Below, in pieces: positions 1-7,125 of a stretch of DNA of 64,000 bases (positions are counted from its first letter, which is position 1; every line of letters starts with the position of its first letter). The notes beneath the pieces are model-generated. The model did not search any database and had not been told where the DNA came from. It was given only the letters and a program-made list of their open reading frames with translations. The stretch comes from Enterobacteriaceae bacterium 89. GTDB lineage: Bacteria > Pseudomonadota > Gammaproteobacteria > Enterobacterales > Enterobacteriaceae. The stretch lies in NCBI GenBank assembly GCA_014156375.1, contig RQJH01000002.1, positions 464,331-528,330 on the forward strand, given 5' to 3'. Both the position numbers and the translations under genes were made by a program.

Positions 1-782
1 CCCTGTGGGTCTTTAACCGGAGAATGGCTGTAATAGTCTGGATCATACCAGTCTTTCATCCACTCCCAGCCATTGCCAGCCATATCATAGATACCTAAAG
101 GGTTTGGCGGGCGGAAATCTCCCGGCGTTGGAGATAAGATATCCAGGCTTGTTCCTGATTCTCTTGCATATAATTGCCTGTCAAATGAAGAAGCTATGTT
201 AATTCCTTTCCTACCATCTATGCGGATTGTCCCATCATCCGTAGGTGCCACCACATACTGGCCGCGATTACGCGCAGCGTATTCCCACTGAGCCTCAGTC
301 GGCAACGAAAAGGGAAGCCCTGTGATTTTTCCTAACCAGGTGCAATATTGGTTGGCTTCATTCCAGTCAACATGTGCTGGTGTATCAGGTGTACGAACCC
401 CATCACGCCAAAAATCCAGATCAACTACCCGCCCCTTTAAATTACTCCACTTTAAATAAAACTGATATTGCTGATTGCTTGTTTTAAATTTACTTAATGA
501 ATAACTGCTAAGCTCAACTTTATGTAATGGCTTACTGTCTTTTTTACCATCATAAGGTAGCTTCTCCTGACCATACTCTTCACCAAAGTCACCCATCAGA
601 AACCCACCGCCCTGGACATACACCAGTTCAGATTTTATCTGCTGGATAAATTGTTCAAGATGAGCCTTATCCTGAGCGTTATGTTCTGGCGCTGCGGCAG
701 TCTGCGAACCTGAGCTCTGATCGCAGCCCTGAAGTAACAACAATGGGAGCATCATTCCGGTAATTGCAATCCGTTGCATCAT
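1..782 (-). CDS. SUMF1/FGE-fold lipoprotein, array 1 copy D (partial, runs off the left edge)
   Basis: Start is at 782 and the frame stays open to the window edge, giving about 260 residues; the C-terminus is missing. The N-terminus is a lipoprotein signal (MMQRIAI... LLLLQGC), so Cys20 would be lipidated and the protein exported. The rest matches the three genes to its right: GGxFLMGDFGEEYGQ, LPTEAQWEYAARNRGQY, NPLGIYDMAGNGWEWMKDWYDPDYY, which are hallmarks of the formylglycine-generating-enzyme/SUMF1 fold. It sits 9 bp after the preceding copy, with an AAGGAAA ribosome site between stop and start. Compared with neighbours it has its own segment around residues 107-130 (WSNLKGRVVDLDFWRDGVRTP). 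Role as immunity protein to the upstream large effector is inferred from context. Confidence 0.8.
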   Translation of the reverse strand, partial: MMQRIAITGMMLPLLLLQGCDQSSGSQTAAAPEHNAQDKAHLEQFIQQIKSELVYVQGGGFLMGDFGEEYGQEKLPYDGKKDSKPLHKVELSSYSLSKFKTSNQQYQFYLKWSNLKGRVVDLDFWRDGVRTPDTPAHVDWNEANQYCTWLGKITGLPFSLPTEAQWEYAARNRGQYVVAPTDDGTIRIDGRKGINIASSFDRQLYARESGTSLDILSPTPGDFRPPNPLGIYDMAGNGWEWMKDWYDPDYYSHSPVKDPQ

Positions 783-791
783 GTCATTTCC

Positions 792-1772
792 TTATTTTAT
801 AGGTTGGTTGCTGTTAACCGCACAGCGAACAGTTTTGTCCACAGGAGGATAATATCGACTTTCCGGGTCTGAATTATAGCGAACCATCGTTAATCCGCGG
901 CGCGGCCCAGAAAAATCCTGCGATCTTAGTACTTTAGTAAAATAGCCATCTGAATCTTTAAATACTGGTTTTTCCGGCCCCTGGGGGTCTTTAACCGGAG
1001 AGTGGCTGTAATAGTCCGGGTCATACCAGTCTTTCATCCACTCCCAGCCATTGCCTGCCATATCATAGATACCCAAAGGGTTTGGTGGCCGGGCATCACC
1101 AGGCATCGGAGATAAGATATCTTGGCTTGTACCTGATTTCCTTGCATATAATTGCCTGTCGAAAGAAGTGGTAATATTGATTCCTTTCCTACCGTCTATG
1201 CGTATAGTTCCATCATCCGTAGGTGCAACCACATACTGACCGCGATTACGCGCAGCGTATTCCCACTGAGCCTCAGTCGGCAACGAAAAGGGAAGTCCGG
1301 TGATTTTTCCTAACCAGGTACAATATTGGTTAGCTTCATTCCAGTCAACATGCGCGGGGGTATCAGCAGTCTGGGCCATTTCTTGCCAGCTAGCCATGTT
1401 ACGGCTTCCGTTTATCACCCTACCTTTGAGATGATTCCATGAAAGATAAAACTGATATTGCTGATTGCTCACTTTAAATTTATTTAACGAATAACTGCTA
1501 AGCTCGACTTTATGTAATGGCTTACTGTCTTTTTTACCATCATAAGGTAACTTCTCCTGACCATACTCTTCACCAAAGTCACCCATCAGAAATTCACCGC
1601 CCTGGACATATACCAGTTCAGATTTTATCTGCTGGATAAATTGTTCAAGACGTGCCTGATCCTGAGCGTTATGTTCTGGCGCTGCGACTGTCTGCGAACC
1701 TGAACTCTGATCGCAACCCTGAAGTAATAAAAATGGGAGCACCATTCCTACTATTGCAATCCGTTGCATCAT
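792..1772 (-). CDS. SUMF1/FGE-fold lipoprotein, array 1 copy C (putative T6SS immunity)
   Basis: This 326-aa protein has a signal peptide ending in the lipobox LLQGC (Cys20) and a single SUMF1/FGE-sulfatase domain from about residue 55 to the end (VQGGEFLMGDF, LPTEAQWEYAARNRGQY, GIYDMAGNGWEWMKDWYDPDYY, KVLRSQDFSGP, TVRCAVN). Active FGE uses two cysteines near the C-terminal RGG/R segment; here that segment has none apart from the VRCAVN cysteine, so catalysis is unlikely. The centre (residues about 195-222, SFDRQLYARKSGTSQDILSP) matches copy D, while residues 105-135 match copy B, a mosaic. Periplasmic, membrane-anchored location follows from the lipobox. Function as a toxin-neutralising immunity protein is inferred. 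Confidence 0.85.
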   Translation of the reverse strand: MMQRIAIVGMVLPFLLLQGCDQSSGSQTVAAPEHNAQDQARLEQFIQQIKSELVYVQGGEFLMGDFGEEYGQEKLPYDGKKDSKPLHKVELSSYSLNKFKVSNQQYQFYLSWNHLKGRVINGSRNMASWQEMAQTADTPAHVDWNEANQYCTWLGKITGLPFSLPTEAQWEYAARNRGQYVVAPTDDGTIRIDGRKGINITTSFDRQLYARKSGTSQDILSPMPGDARPPNPLGIYDMAGNGWEWMKDWYDPDYYSHSPVKDPQGPEKPVFKDSDGYFTKVLRSQDFSGPRRGLTMVRYNSDPESRYYPPVDKTVRCAVNSNQPIK

Positions 1773-1781
1773 GTCATTTCC

Positions 1782-2762
1782 TTATTTTATAGGTTGGTTG
1801 CTGTTAACCGCACAGCGAACAGTTTTGTCCACAGGAGGGTAATATCGACTTTCCGGGTCTGAATTATAGCGAACCATCGTTAATCCGCGGCGCGGCCCAG
1901 AAAAATCCTGCGATCTTAGTACTTTAGTAAAATAGCCATCTGAATCTTTAAATACTGGTTTCTCCGGCCCCTGAGGGTCTTTAACCAGAGAATGGCTATA
2001 ATAGTCCGGGTCATACCAGTCTTTCATCCACTCCCAGCCATTGCCAGCCATATCATAGATGCCTAAAGGGTTTGGTGGACGAAAGTCTCCAGGAACTGAA
2101 GACAAATTACCTAAGGACGTTCCCATAGATTTTGAATAACCTTCAACATCATCTTCAGTGGCGATGTTGATACCTTTACGCCCTTCTATGCGGATGGTGC
2201 CGTCATCCGTAGGTGCCACCACATACTGACCGCGATTACGCGCAGCGTATTCCCACTGTGCTTCAGTCGGCAACGAAAAAGGAAGTCCGGTGATTTTTCC
2301 TAACCAGGTGCAATACTGGTTAGCTTCATTCCAGTCAACATGTGCGGGGGTATCAGCAGTCTGGGCCCTTTCTTGCCAGCTAGCCATGTTACGGCTTCCG
2401 TTTATCACCCTACCTTTGAGATGATTCCATGAAAGATAAAACTGATATTGCTGATTGCTCACTTTAAATTTATTTAACGAATAACTGCTAAGCTCGACTT
2501 TATGTAATGGCTTACTGTCCTTTTTGCCATCATAAGGTAACTTCTCCTGGCCATACTCTTCACCGAAGTCACCCATCAGAAACTCACCGCCCTGGACATA
2601 CACCAGTTCAGATTTTATCTGCTGGATAAATTGTTCAAGACGTGCCTGATCCTGAGCGTTATGTTCTGGCGCTGCGGCTGTCTGCGAACCTGAACTCTGA
2701 TCGCAGCCCTGAAGTACCAATAATGAGAGCACCATTCCTGTCATTGCAGTCCGTTGCATCAT
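1782..2762 (-). CDS. SUMF1/FGE-fold lipoprotein, array 1 copy B (putative T6SS immunity)
   Basis: A 326-aa lipoprotein (lipobox VLQGC) with the same SUMF1-type domain as its neighbours. Over long stretches it is almost the same as copy C, including the segment SWNHLKGRVINGSRNMASWQE, but residues about 195-222 (ATEDDVEGYSKSMGTSLGNLSS) are of the type seen in copy A instead. The gene begins and ends at the same points of a 990-bp repeat unit and carries the same AAGGAAA ribosome site in the 9-bp gap. No FGE cysteine pair is present. I infer a periplasmic immunity role against the upstream effector or related toxins. Confidence 0.85.
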   Translation of the reverse strand: MMQRTAMTGMVLSLLVLQGCDQSSGSQTAAAPEHNAQDQARLEQFIQQIKSELVYVQGGEFLMGDFGEEYGQEKLPYDGKKDSKPLHKVELSSYSLNKFKVSNQQYQFYLSWNHLKGRVINGSRNMASWQERAQTADTPAHVDWNEANQYCTWLGKITGLPFSLPTEAQWEYAARNRGQYVVAPTDDGTIRIEGRKGINIATEDDVEGYSKSMGTSLGNLSSVPGDFRPPNPLGIYDMAGNGWEWMKDWYDPDYYSHSLVKDPQGPEKPVFKDSDGYFTKVLRSQDFSGPRRGLTMVRYNSDPESRYYPPVDKTVRCAVNSNQPIK

Positions 2763-2771
2763 GTCATTTCC

Positions 2772-3740
2772 TTATTTTATGGGTTGGTTGCTATTAACCG
2801 CACAGCGAACCGTTTTATCCAGAGGTGGATACCTTCTACTTTCTGGATCTGCATTAAAGCGGAACATAGTTAAACCACGTCTGGGTCCTGATAAATCCTG
2901 AGATCTAAGCACTTTAGTAAAGTAGCCTTCGGGATCTTTAAATACTGGTTTTTCCGGCCCCTGGGGGTCTTGAACCGGAGAATGGCTGTAATAGTCTGGA
3001 TCATACCAGTCTTTCATCCACTCCCAGCCATTGCCAGCCATATCATAAATGCCTAAGGGATTTGGTGGGCGAAAATCGCCAGGAACGGGAGACAAATTAC
3101 CTAAAGACGTACCCATAGATTTTGAATAGCCCTCAACATCATCTTCGGTGGCAATGTTGATACCCTTTCGACCGTTTATACGGATTGTTCCGTCATCCGT
3201 AGGAGCCACCACATACTGCCCACGACTTCGTGCGGCATATTCCCATTGAGCCTCTGTTGGCAACGAAAAGGGAAGTCCGGTGATTTTTCCTAACCAGGTG
3301 CAATACTGGTTAGCTTCATTCCAGTCAACATGTGCTGGAGTCTCAGGAGTTCTTTGTCTGTCTGTCCAGGTTACTCTATCTACTTCTCTTCCTTTCAATT
3401 GATTCCATTTTAAATAGAACTGATACTCTTGGTTACTCGCTTTGAATTTACTTAAAGAATAGCTACTAAGCTCTACTTTATGTAACGGTTTACTGTCCTT
3501 TTTATCATCATATGGTAACTTCTCCTGACCATACTCTTCACCAAAGTCACCCATCAGAAACTCACCGCCCTGGACATACACCAGTTCTGATTTTATCTGT
3601 TGGATAAACTGCTCAAGACGAGCCTGATCCTGAGCGTTATGTTCTGACACTGCGGCTGTCTGCGAACCTGAACTCTGATCGCAGCCCTGAAGTACCGCCA
3701 GGCTAATAAACGCTACCAGAGAAAAAGAAATCCTGTTCAT
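2772..3740 (-). CDS. SUMF1/FGE-fold lipoprotein, array 1 copy A (putative T6SS immunity)
   Basis: First lipoprotein after the large effector; about 322 aa. The ATG at 3740 has AAGGAG five bases upstream and is preferred over the GTG at 3743. The N-terminus (MNRISFSLVAFISLAVLQGC) differs from copies B-D, which share MMQR, suggesting that B-D arose from one another after diverging from A. The SUMF1/FGE-type domain follows with the motifs GGEFLMGDF, LPTEAQWEYAARSRGQY and NGWEWMKDWYDPDYY, ending VRCAVNSNQPIK. The segment KWNQLKGREVDRVTWTDRQRTP is unique to this copy. It starts 9 bp after the effector stop, so effector and immunity would be made together. Confidence 0.85.
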   Translation of the reverse strand: MNRISFSLVAFISLAVLQGCDQSSGSQTAAVSEHNAQDQARLEQFIQQIKSELVYVQGGEFLMGDFGEEYGQEKLPYDDKKDSKPLHKVELSSYSLSKFKASNQEYQFYLKWNQLKGREVDRVTWTDRQRTPETPAHVDWNEANQYCTWLGKITGLPFSLPTEAQWEYAARSRGQYVVAPTDDGTIRINGRKGINIATEDDVEGYSKSMGTSLGNLSPVPGDFRPPNPLGIYDMAGNGWEWMKDWYDPDYYSHSPVQDPQGPEKPVFKDPEGYFTKVLRSQDLSGPRRGLTMFRFNADPESRRYPPLDKTVRCAVNSNQPIK

Positions 3741-3749
3741 CACTGCTCC

Positions 3750-5972
3750 TTATACGATTGTTTCAGACATCGGGGAGAATTCACCCTGACGGGGATAAAA
3801 TGGATTATCTACCCTAAACAGACGATAGGGAAGCGTATTATTCATGGTTAACGCATAACCCCATGCCGGAATTGGGTTCAGGTTGCGATAGATTTTATCC
3901 ATTTCATCATCTTTATTTAGGCCTTCCTGTAAAAAACGTCTGAGTTCATTCATCTTATTCTGCGCCGCCATATATTTAAGTGCTGAATTCCCACCTGCTA
4001 AATCATCACCGGTGGCGTTGTAGTGACTGAACACCTGAAACCACTCACGCTGTGTTTGAATCGAGTGCAAAACAATCAGTACAGCTTGTTTTCGGTCATG
4101 ATAAATATCTGGGATAATTCCATCACCACGGTTATTGATATCAAAATGGTCCCAGACACCGTGTCTGGTTAAGAGATAAAGTAAAATCCCTTTTGACTCG
4201 GGAGTAAACTCCAACAATCTATTAGGGTCATGAATTACATTGAGAGCAAGCTGATTTCTTTTACTTGAGGCTGCAATCCCGACCTCAGATTTTTTTACAT
4301 AATCCGTGAAAAAGTCACCTATTGTGATAACAGTTTCAGTCATATTTTTTAATCCCAAATCAATATTTTCTTTTATATCTGAAAGCATCAGCACGCTAAT
4401 CTGACTAAACGCCGTAAATGCACGTTTGGCCACCACCTCAAAGAACCCATAATCCAGCCCATATAGCTGATAAATCAGCCAGCCCGCAAAATCACTGAGC
4501 TTGTCGTAATCAACGGCGGCCTCAAAGCTACCTTTGGCCCCTACCCCTACGCACAGGCTGGCGGCAATGGAGAAACAGAAGCGACCATTGATGAAGTCAC
4601 ACTGAAAAACACCGCCAACACCGGCACCGGCCATTCCCACCAGGCTTTCAGAAATGGAGCAGAAATCCACGTATTCCGCCGCGGCTTTAGCATCATCGCC
4701 GGTTTTACCCTGATATGCCGTCATGGTCGGGGGCTGCAGCCACTGAATGGCCCCTGTCAGCTTCAGCTCGGCCTTTGCACCGCCGAAGATTTCGCCGCTC
4801 ACCTTCACGCCATCTTCATTTTTCTCACGGGCATCGTGAAACTGACCCCCCTTAACCCGCCGCTCATGAAAACGCGGCAGACGTCCCTGCCGGTTCCCCA
4901 TCACCATCTGATTAGTGCCCACCGTGGTGACCTGAAGCTGGCCTTCAAGCTGAGCAGAAGCTCCGGCGAAGCCAATCAGTGAAATAGCAAGCTTCACCCT
5001 GAGCAGCCCCATATCTATGGGTTTTGGCCGCCCCTGGGCCTGCCACTTCAGCATCCAACCGATACGATCTGGAATATAGTAATTTGCCGTCGCCGCCCCT
5101 GACGCCAGCGTCAATGCACTTTTAAACTCCGCCTTAATCGCCGCTTCACCCTTCCACGGCTCCCAGGTTCCCGATGCCCCCAGATTGGAAGAAAAACGTA
5201 AAAACTGTGCCCCGGCAGAAATATCGACATGATCACCTATTTCCTTTTGCGCCGAAAGACTGGCGTTCCAGCTATCTGCCCAGCCGCACAGCGTTTTATC
5301 AATACTGATTAGGTCGTCAGCACTGAATACCTTAATGCCCTCCGACGACGTATTCAGCTCTGTGATCTGCTTTTTCAGAGCTGCGGTGTTGATTCCTTTG
5401 ATATCCCCTGATTTATTTCGGGTAAAAATGCTTTCTTTCGCAGAAGCTTTATCCGCCGCCTTGAGTTTGACCCGATGGCGCACTCCGGTACCTAGCTTAT
5501 CGATGTAGCCTTTTTTGGCATACGAATAGCGCTTTCCTGGCCCGCTACGGGTTCCGCTGCTTTTCGCCGTACCAACAGGGATCAGTTCTGTCACTTCTTC
5601 ATATCCGGCACCCTCAGCGGCAAAATCGCCCAACAGCTTCTGCATCGCTTCTCTTTTTTGCTGAAGCGTATTTTCCGCATCAGTGGCAGCGGCCTCTTTG
5701 GCAGCCAGTCCGGCACTTTCACTGATATTAGAGGCAAAGGTTCCGTAATCCTGCACTGCCGCAGAATAAGCCAGGGTTGCCGTATGATAATCGTTGACGA
5801 CTGTCATTAGCTGGCCGGCGTGTCTGTCGAGCGCACTTGCCGCCTGAGACGTCAATAAAATTAATTCCTGGGTGCCCGTGCAGAAATAGATTTCAACGGA
5901 TTCATGCTTAACATCAACAACGTTATTCTCTTTTTTACTTAACGTATTTGTCCCTGCAGGTTTATCACTCAT
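3750..5972 (-). CDS. Large putative T6SS effector 1 (about 740 aa)
   Basis: Paralog of the protein encoded at 20901-23234. Both begin with a similar N-terminal motif (NTLSKKENNVVDVKHES here), then a coiled-coil-like stretch rich in Ala/Glu (residues about 45-115), then a conserved core: DISAGAQFLRFSSN, PDRIGW(M/R)L, GFAGASAQLEGQLQ, GAIQWLQP, GVGAKG, LIYQLYGLDYGFF, and near the end FTPESKGILLYLLT and HSIQTQREW. No signal peptide. The core reminds me of the large T6SS effectors typified by Burkholderia BTH_I2691, but that is from memory and unproven. The ATG at 5972 gives MSDKPAG, parallel to the paralog's MSEQ; a start at 5978 is also open. Location after tssE, behind a vgrG tail remnant and before four lipoproteins, supports an effector role. 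The toxic activity is unknown. Confidence 0.65.
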   Translation of the reverse strand: MSDKPAGTNTLSKKENNVVDVKHESVEIYFCTGTQELILLTSQAASALDRHAGQLMTVVNDYHTATLAYSAAVQDYGTFASNISESAGLAAKEAAATDAENTLQQKREAMQKLLGDFAAEGAGYEEVTELIPVGTAKSSGTRSGPGKRYSYAKKGYIDKLGTGVRHRVKLKAADKASAKESIFTRNKSGDIKGINTAALKKQITELNTSSEGIKVFSADDLISIDKTLCGWADSWNASLSAQKEIGDHVDISAGAQFLRFSSNLGASGTWEPWKGEAAIKAEFKSALTLASGAATANYYIPDRIGWMLKWQAQGRPKPIDMGLLRVKLAISLIGFAGASAQLEGQLQVTTVGTNQMVMGNRQGRLPRFHERRVKGGQFHDAREKNEDGVKVSGEIFGGAKAELKLTGAIQWLQPPTMTAYQGKTGDDAKAAAEYVDFCSISESLVGMAGAGVGGVFQCDFINGRFCFSIAASLCVGVGAKGSFEAAVDYDKLSDFAGWLIYQLYGLDYGFFEVVAKRAFTAFSQISVLMLSDIKENIDLGLKNMTETVITIGDFFTDYVKKSEVGIAASSKRNQLALNVIHDPNRLLEFTPESKGILLYLLTRHGVWDHFDINNRGDGIIPDIYHDRKQAVLIVLHSIQTQREWFQVFSHYNATGDDLAGGNSALKYMAAQNKMNELRRFLQEGLNKDDEMDKIYRNLNPIPAWGYALTMNNTLPYRLFRVDNPFYPRQGEFSPMSETIV

Positions 5973-5982
5973 ATTCATGCTT

Positions 5983-6105
5983 CCCTGTTATTCAACAAAC
6001 ATATTAATGGTGGCAGGTTCAAGACCGTCATGTGCCTGGGTAATATCATTATTACCCGCGATACCACGGTAATTTTGCCATCGGGAGTTTCAATTCGGTA
6101 ATGAC
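5983..6105 (-). pseudogene. vgrG 3'-end remnant
   Basis: This stretch between tssE and effector 1 aligns base for base with the 3' end of the intact vgrG and its downstream spacer (about 23242-23364): shared runs include ccctgttattcaa, acatattaatgg, atgtgcctggg and aattttgcc. In translation HYRIETPDGKI matches the VgrG tail PYRIETADGKI. Similarity fades upstream near 6105. It is not a functional gene; it marks the edge of a copied vgrG-effector-immunity cassette. Confidence 0.8.
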
Positions 6106-6143
6106 TGTTATCTGTGCATTCGCCACATCTATGAACAGAGGGA

Positions 6144-6596
6144 TTACAGATAAGCCGTTCTTTCAAGATACTGCTGCTGATGGAGATGACGAATGAGCAC
6201 GCGCCCTTCCGGCATAAACTCGGTGCCGTAGCGCACAAGCCCGATGCCCTTAAGCTCTGCATCAATGGCATAGCGCAGTTCTCCAGGCATTGTTTGATCA
6301 AGCAAAACCACGTTAATGGATTTCAGGCGCGGCTCGTATTTGAGCAGTACTCCGGAGAGTTTGCCGATAAGCTCATGGGCTGTACCCGGCATCCCTTGCA
6401 GGGTTTTGGTCATATCCGGCAGACCGTAGTCCGGCAGATGGGCAAGCGTGCCCGCGCGGCAGTTGAGGATCCGCTGCATGTTGTCTAGTACGGAGAGAAT
6501 GACCTGGTTTTGTTCGCTAACTTGATGCAGGTCGAGCCCACCGGCAAAATTGCCATACAGAGTCTCATACAAAGATGGACGGGATGAGTCACTCAT
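6144..6596 (-). CDS. tssE: TssE, T6SS baseplate gp25-like protein
   Basis: A 150-aa protein matching the gp25-like baseplate family: N-terminal SLYETLYGNF, then ILSVLDNMQRILNCRAGTLAHLPDYGLPDM, the typical GTLxHxPxYGLPD motif, and a C-terminal half with RLKSINVVLL and LRYAIDAEL. TssE joins TssF, TssG and TssK in the cytoplasmic baseplate that starts sheath assembly. It overlaps the end of tssJ by 8 bp, so translation is coupled. It is the last conserved structural gene of the operon; effector and immunity cargo follow. Confidence 0.93.
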   Translation of the reverse strand: MSDSSRPSLYETLYGNFAGGLDLHQVSEQNQVILSVLDNMQRILNCRAGTLAHLPDYGLPDMTKTLQGMPGTAHELIGKLSGVLLKYEPRLKSINVVLLDQTMPGELRYAIDAELKGIGLVRYGTEFMPEGRVLIRHLHQQQYLERTAYL

Positions 6597-7125
6597 CTTT
6601 CAGTGCCTTCAGGGTCAGCTGATTGTTCCCCGCTTCAATGACGCGGGCTTTATCCGGATCGAGATCGTCACGGCTGAGCACCACACGCCAGGTATTGTTC
6701 GCCTGGTCAGGTGACATAAACATCCCGGCAACCGCCACGAACTGCGCCTCTTTCTCCATCGGCATATCTACTGTCACCGCTCCGCCCGGCTGCAGACGGA
6801 TATCTTTCTCTGCGACCAGATCTGCCTTGATGGCCTGGCTGTCAGCCTTAAACAGGGATGGGTAGTCCGTGCTGTCGAAGGTCTTGCGATCCTTCAACTG
6901 GTAGATGCGCACCACGGTTGAAAGCGCGACGCCACCAGCATTGCTGTTAACGGCTTCGCGGGCGTGGATATCAAGATGCAGGGTTTTCACCTGCTTATAA
7001 AATATCGATTTGGTGACGGCGACAGTGCCGTCCGTGACGCTTTGGGTCAGCCCACAGCCAGCCAACATTATTGTGATACCTGCGGCCAGCGCAGCCAGAG
7101 GGTATTTACCAGCGGTAATCGCCAT
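6589..7125 (-). CDS. tssJ: TssJ, T6SS outer-membrane lipoprotein
   Basis: The start at 7125 gives MAITAGKYPLAALAAGITIMLAGC, a classical lipoprotein signal with the acylated Cys about 24 residues in, for a protein of about 178 aa. A longer frame (to 7179) would bury the signal, so it is rejected. The mature part (HLDIHAREAVNSNAGGVALSTVVRIYQLKD, FDSTDYPSLF, PGGAVTVDMPMEKEAQFVAVAGMF) is typical of TssJ/VasD, the lipoprotein that ties TssM to the outer membrane. It overlaps the tssG 3' end by 20 bp and tssE by 8 bp. Confidence 0.93.
   Translation of the reverse strand: MAITAGKYPLAALAAGITIMLAGCGLTQSVTDGTVAVTKSIFYKQVKTLHLDIHAREAVNSNAGGVALSTVVRIYQLKDRKTFDSTDYPSLFKADSQAIKADLVAEKDIRLQPGGAVTVDMPMEKEAQFVAVAGMFMSPDQANNTWRVVLSRDDLDPDKARVIEAGNNQLTLKALKDE

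Larger units (their letters stand above)
1..2790. repeat. Tandem direct repeats, 990-bp period
   Basis: The junction sequence beginning atgtcatttccttattttat recurs at 781, 1771 and 2761, an exact 990-bp period. Each unit contains one lipoprotein gene plus its 9-bp spacer and ribosome site. Differences between units are clustered rather than scattered, which argues for recombination between units. Confidence 0.85.

Noticed and set aside
1-3743. Diversity-generating retroelement with FGE-fold variable proteins
   Set aside because: The fold and loop variation are suggestive, but no reverse transcriptase, template repeat or accessory gene is present, and variation is in blocks explained by recombination between copies.
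792-3743. Functional formylglycine-generating or EgtB/PvdO-type enzymes
   Set aside because: FGE cysteines and an iron-binding DinB domain are both absent, and no sulfatase or siderophore gene is nearby.
1-3743. Assembly artefact as cause of the lipoprotein array
   Set aside because: Copies differ in coding segments and in signal peptides (copy A), and a second array with distinct sequences exists, so real duplication is the better explanation; long-read confirmation of copy number would settle it.
5975-6301. Open frame of 108 codons on the minus strand overlapping tssE
   Set aside because: Its first half is tssE in another frame and its second half is the vgrG tail remnant; no gene.
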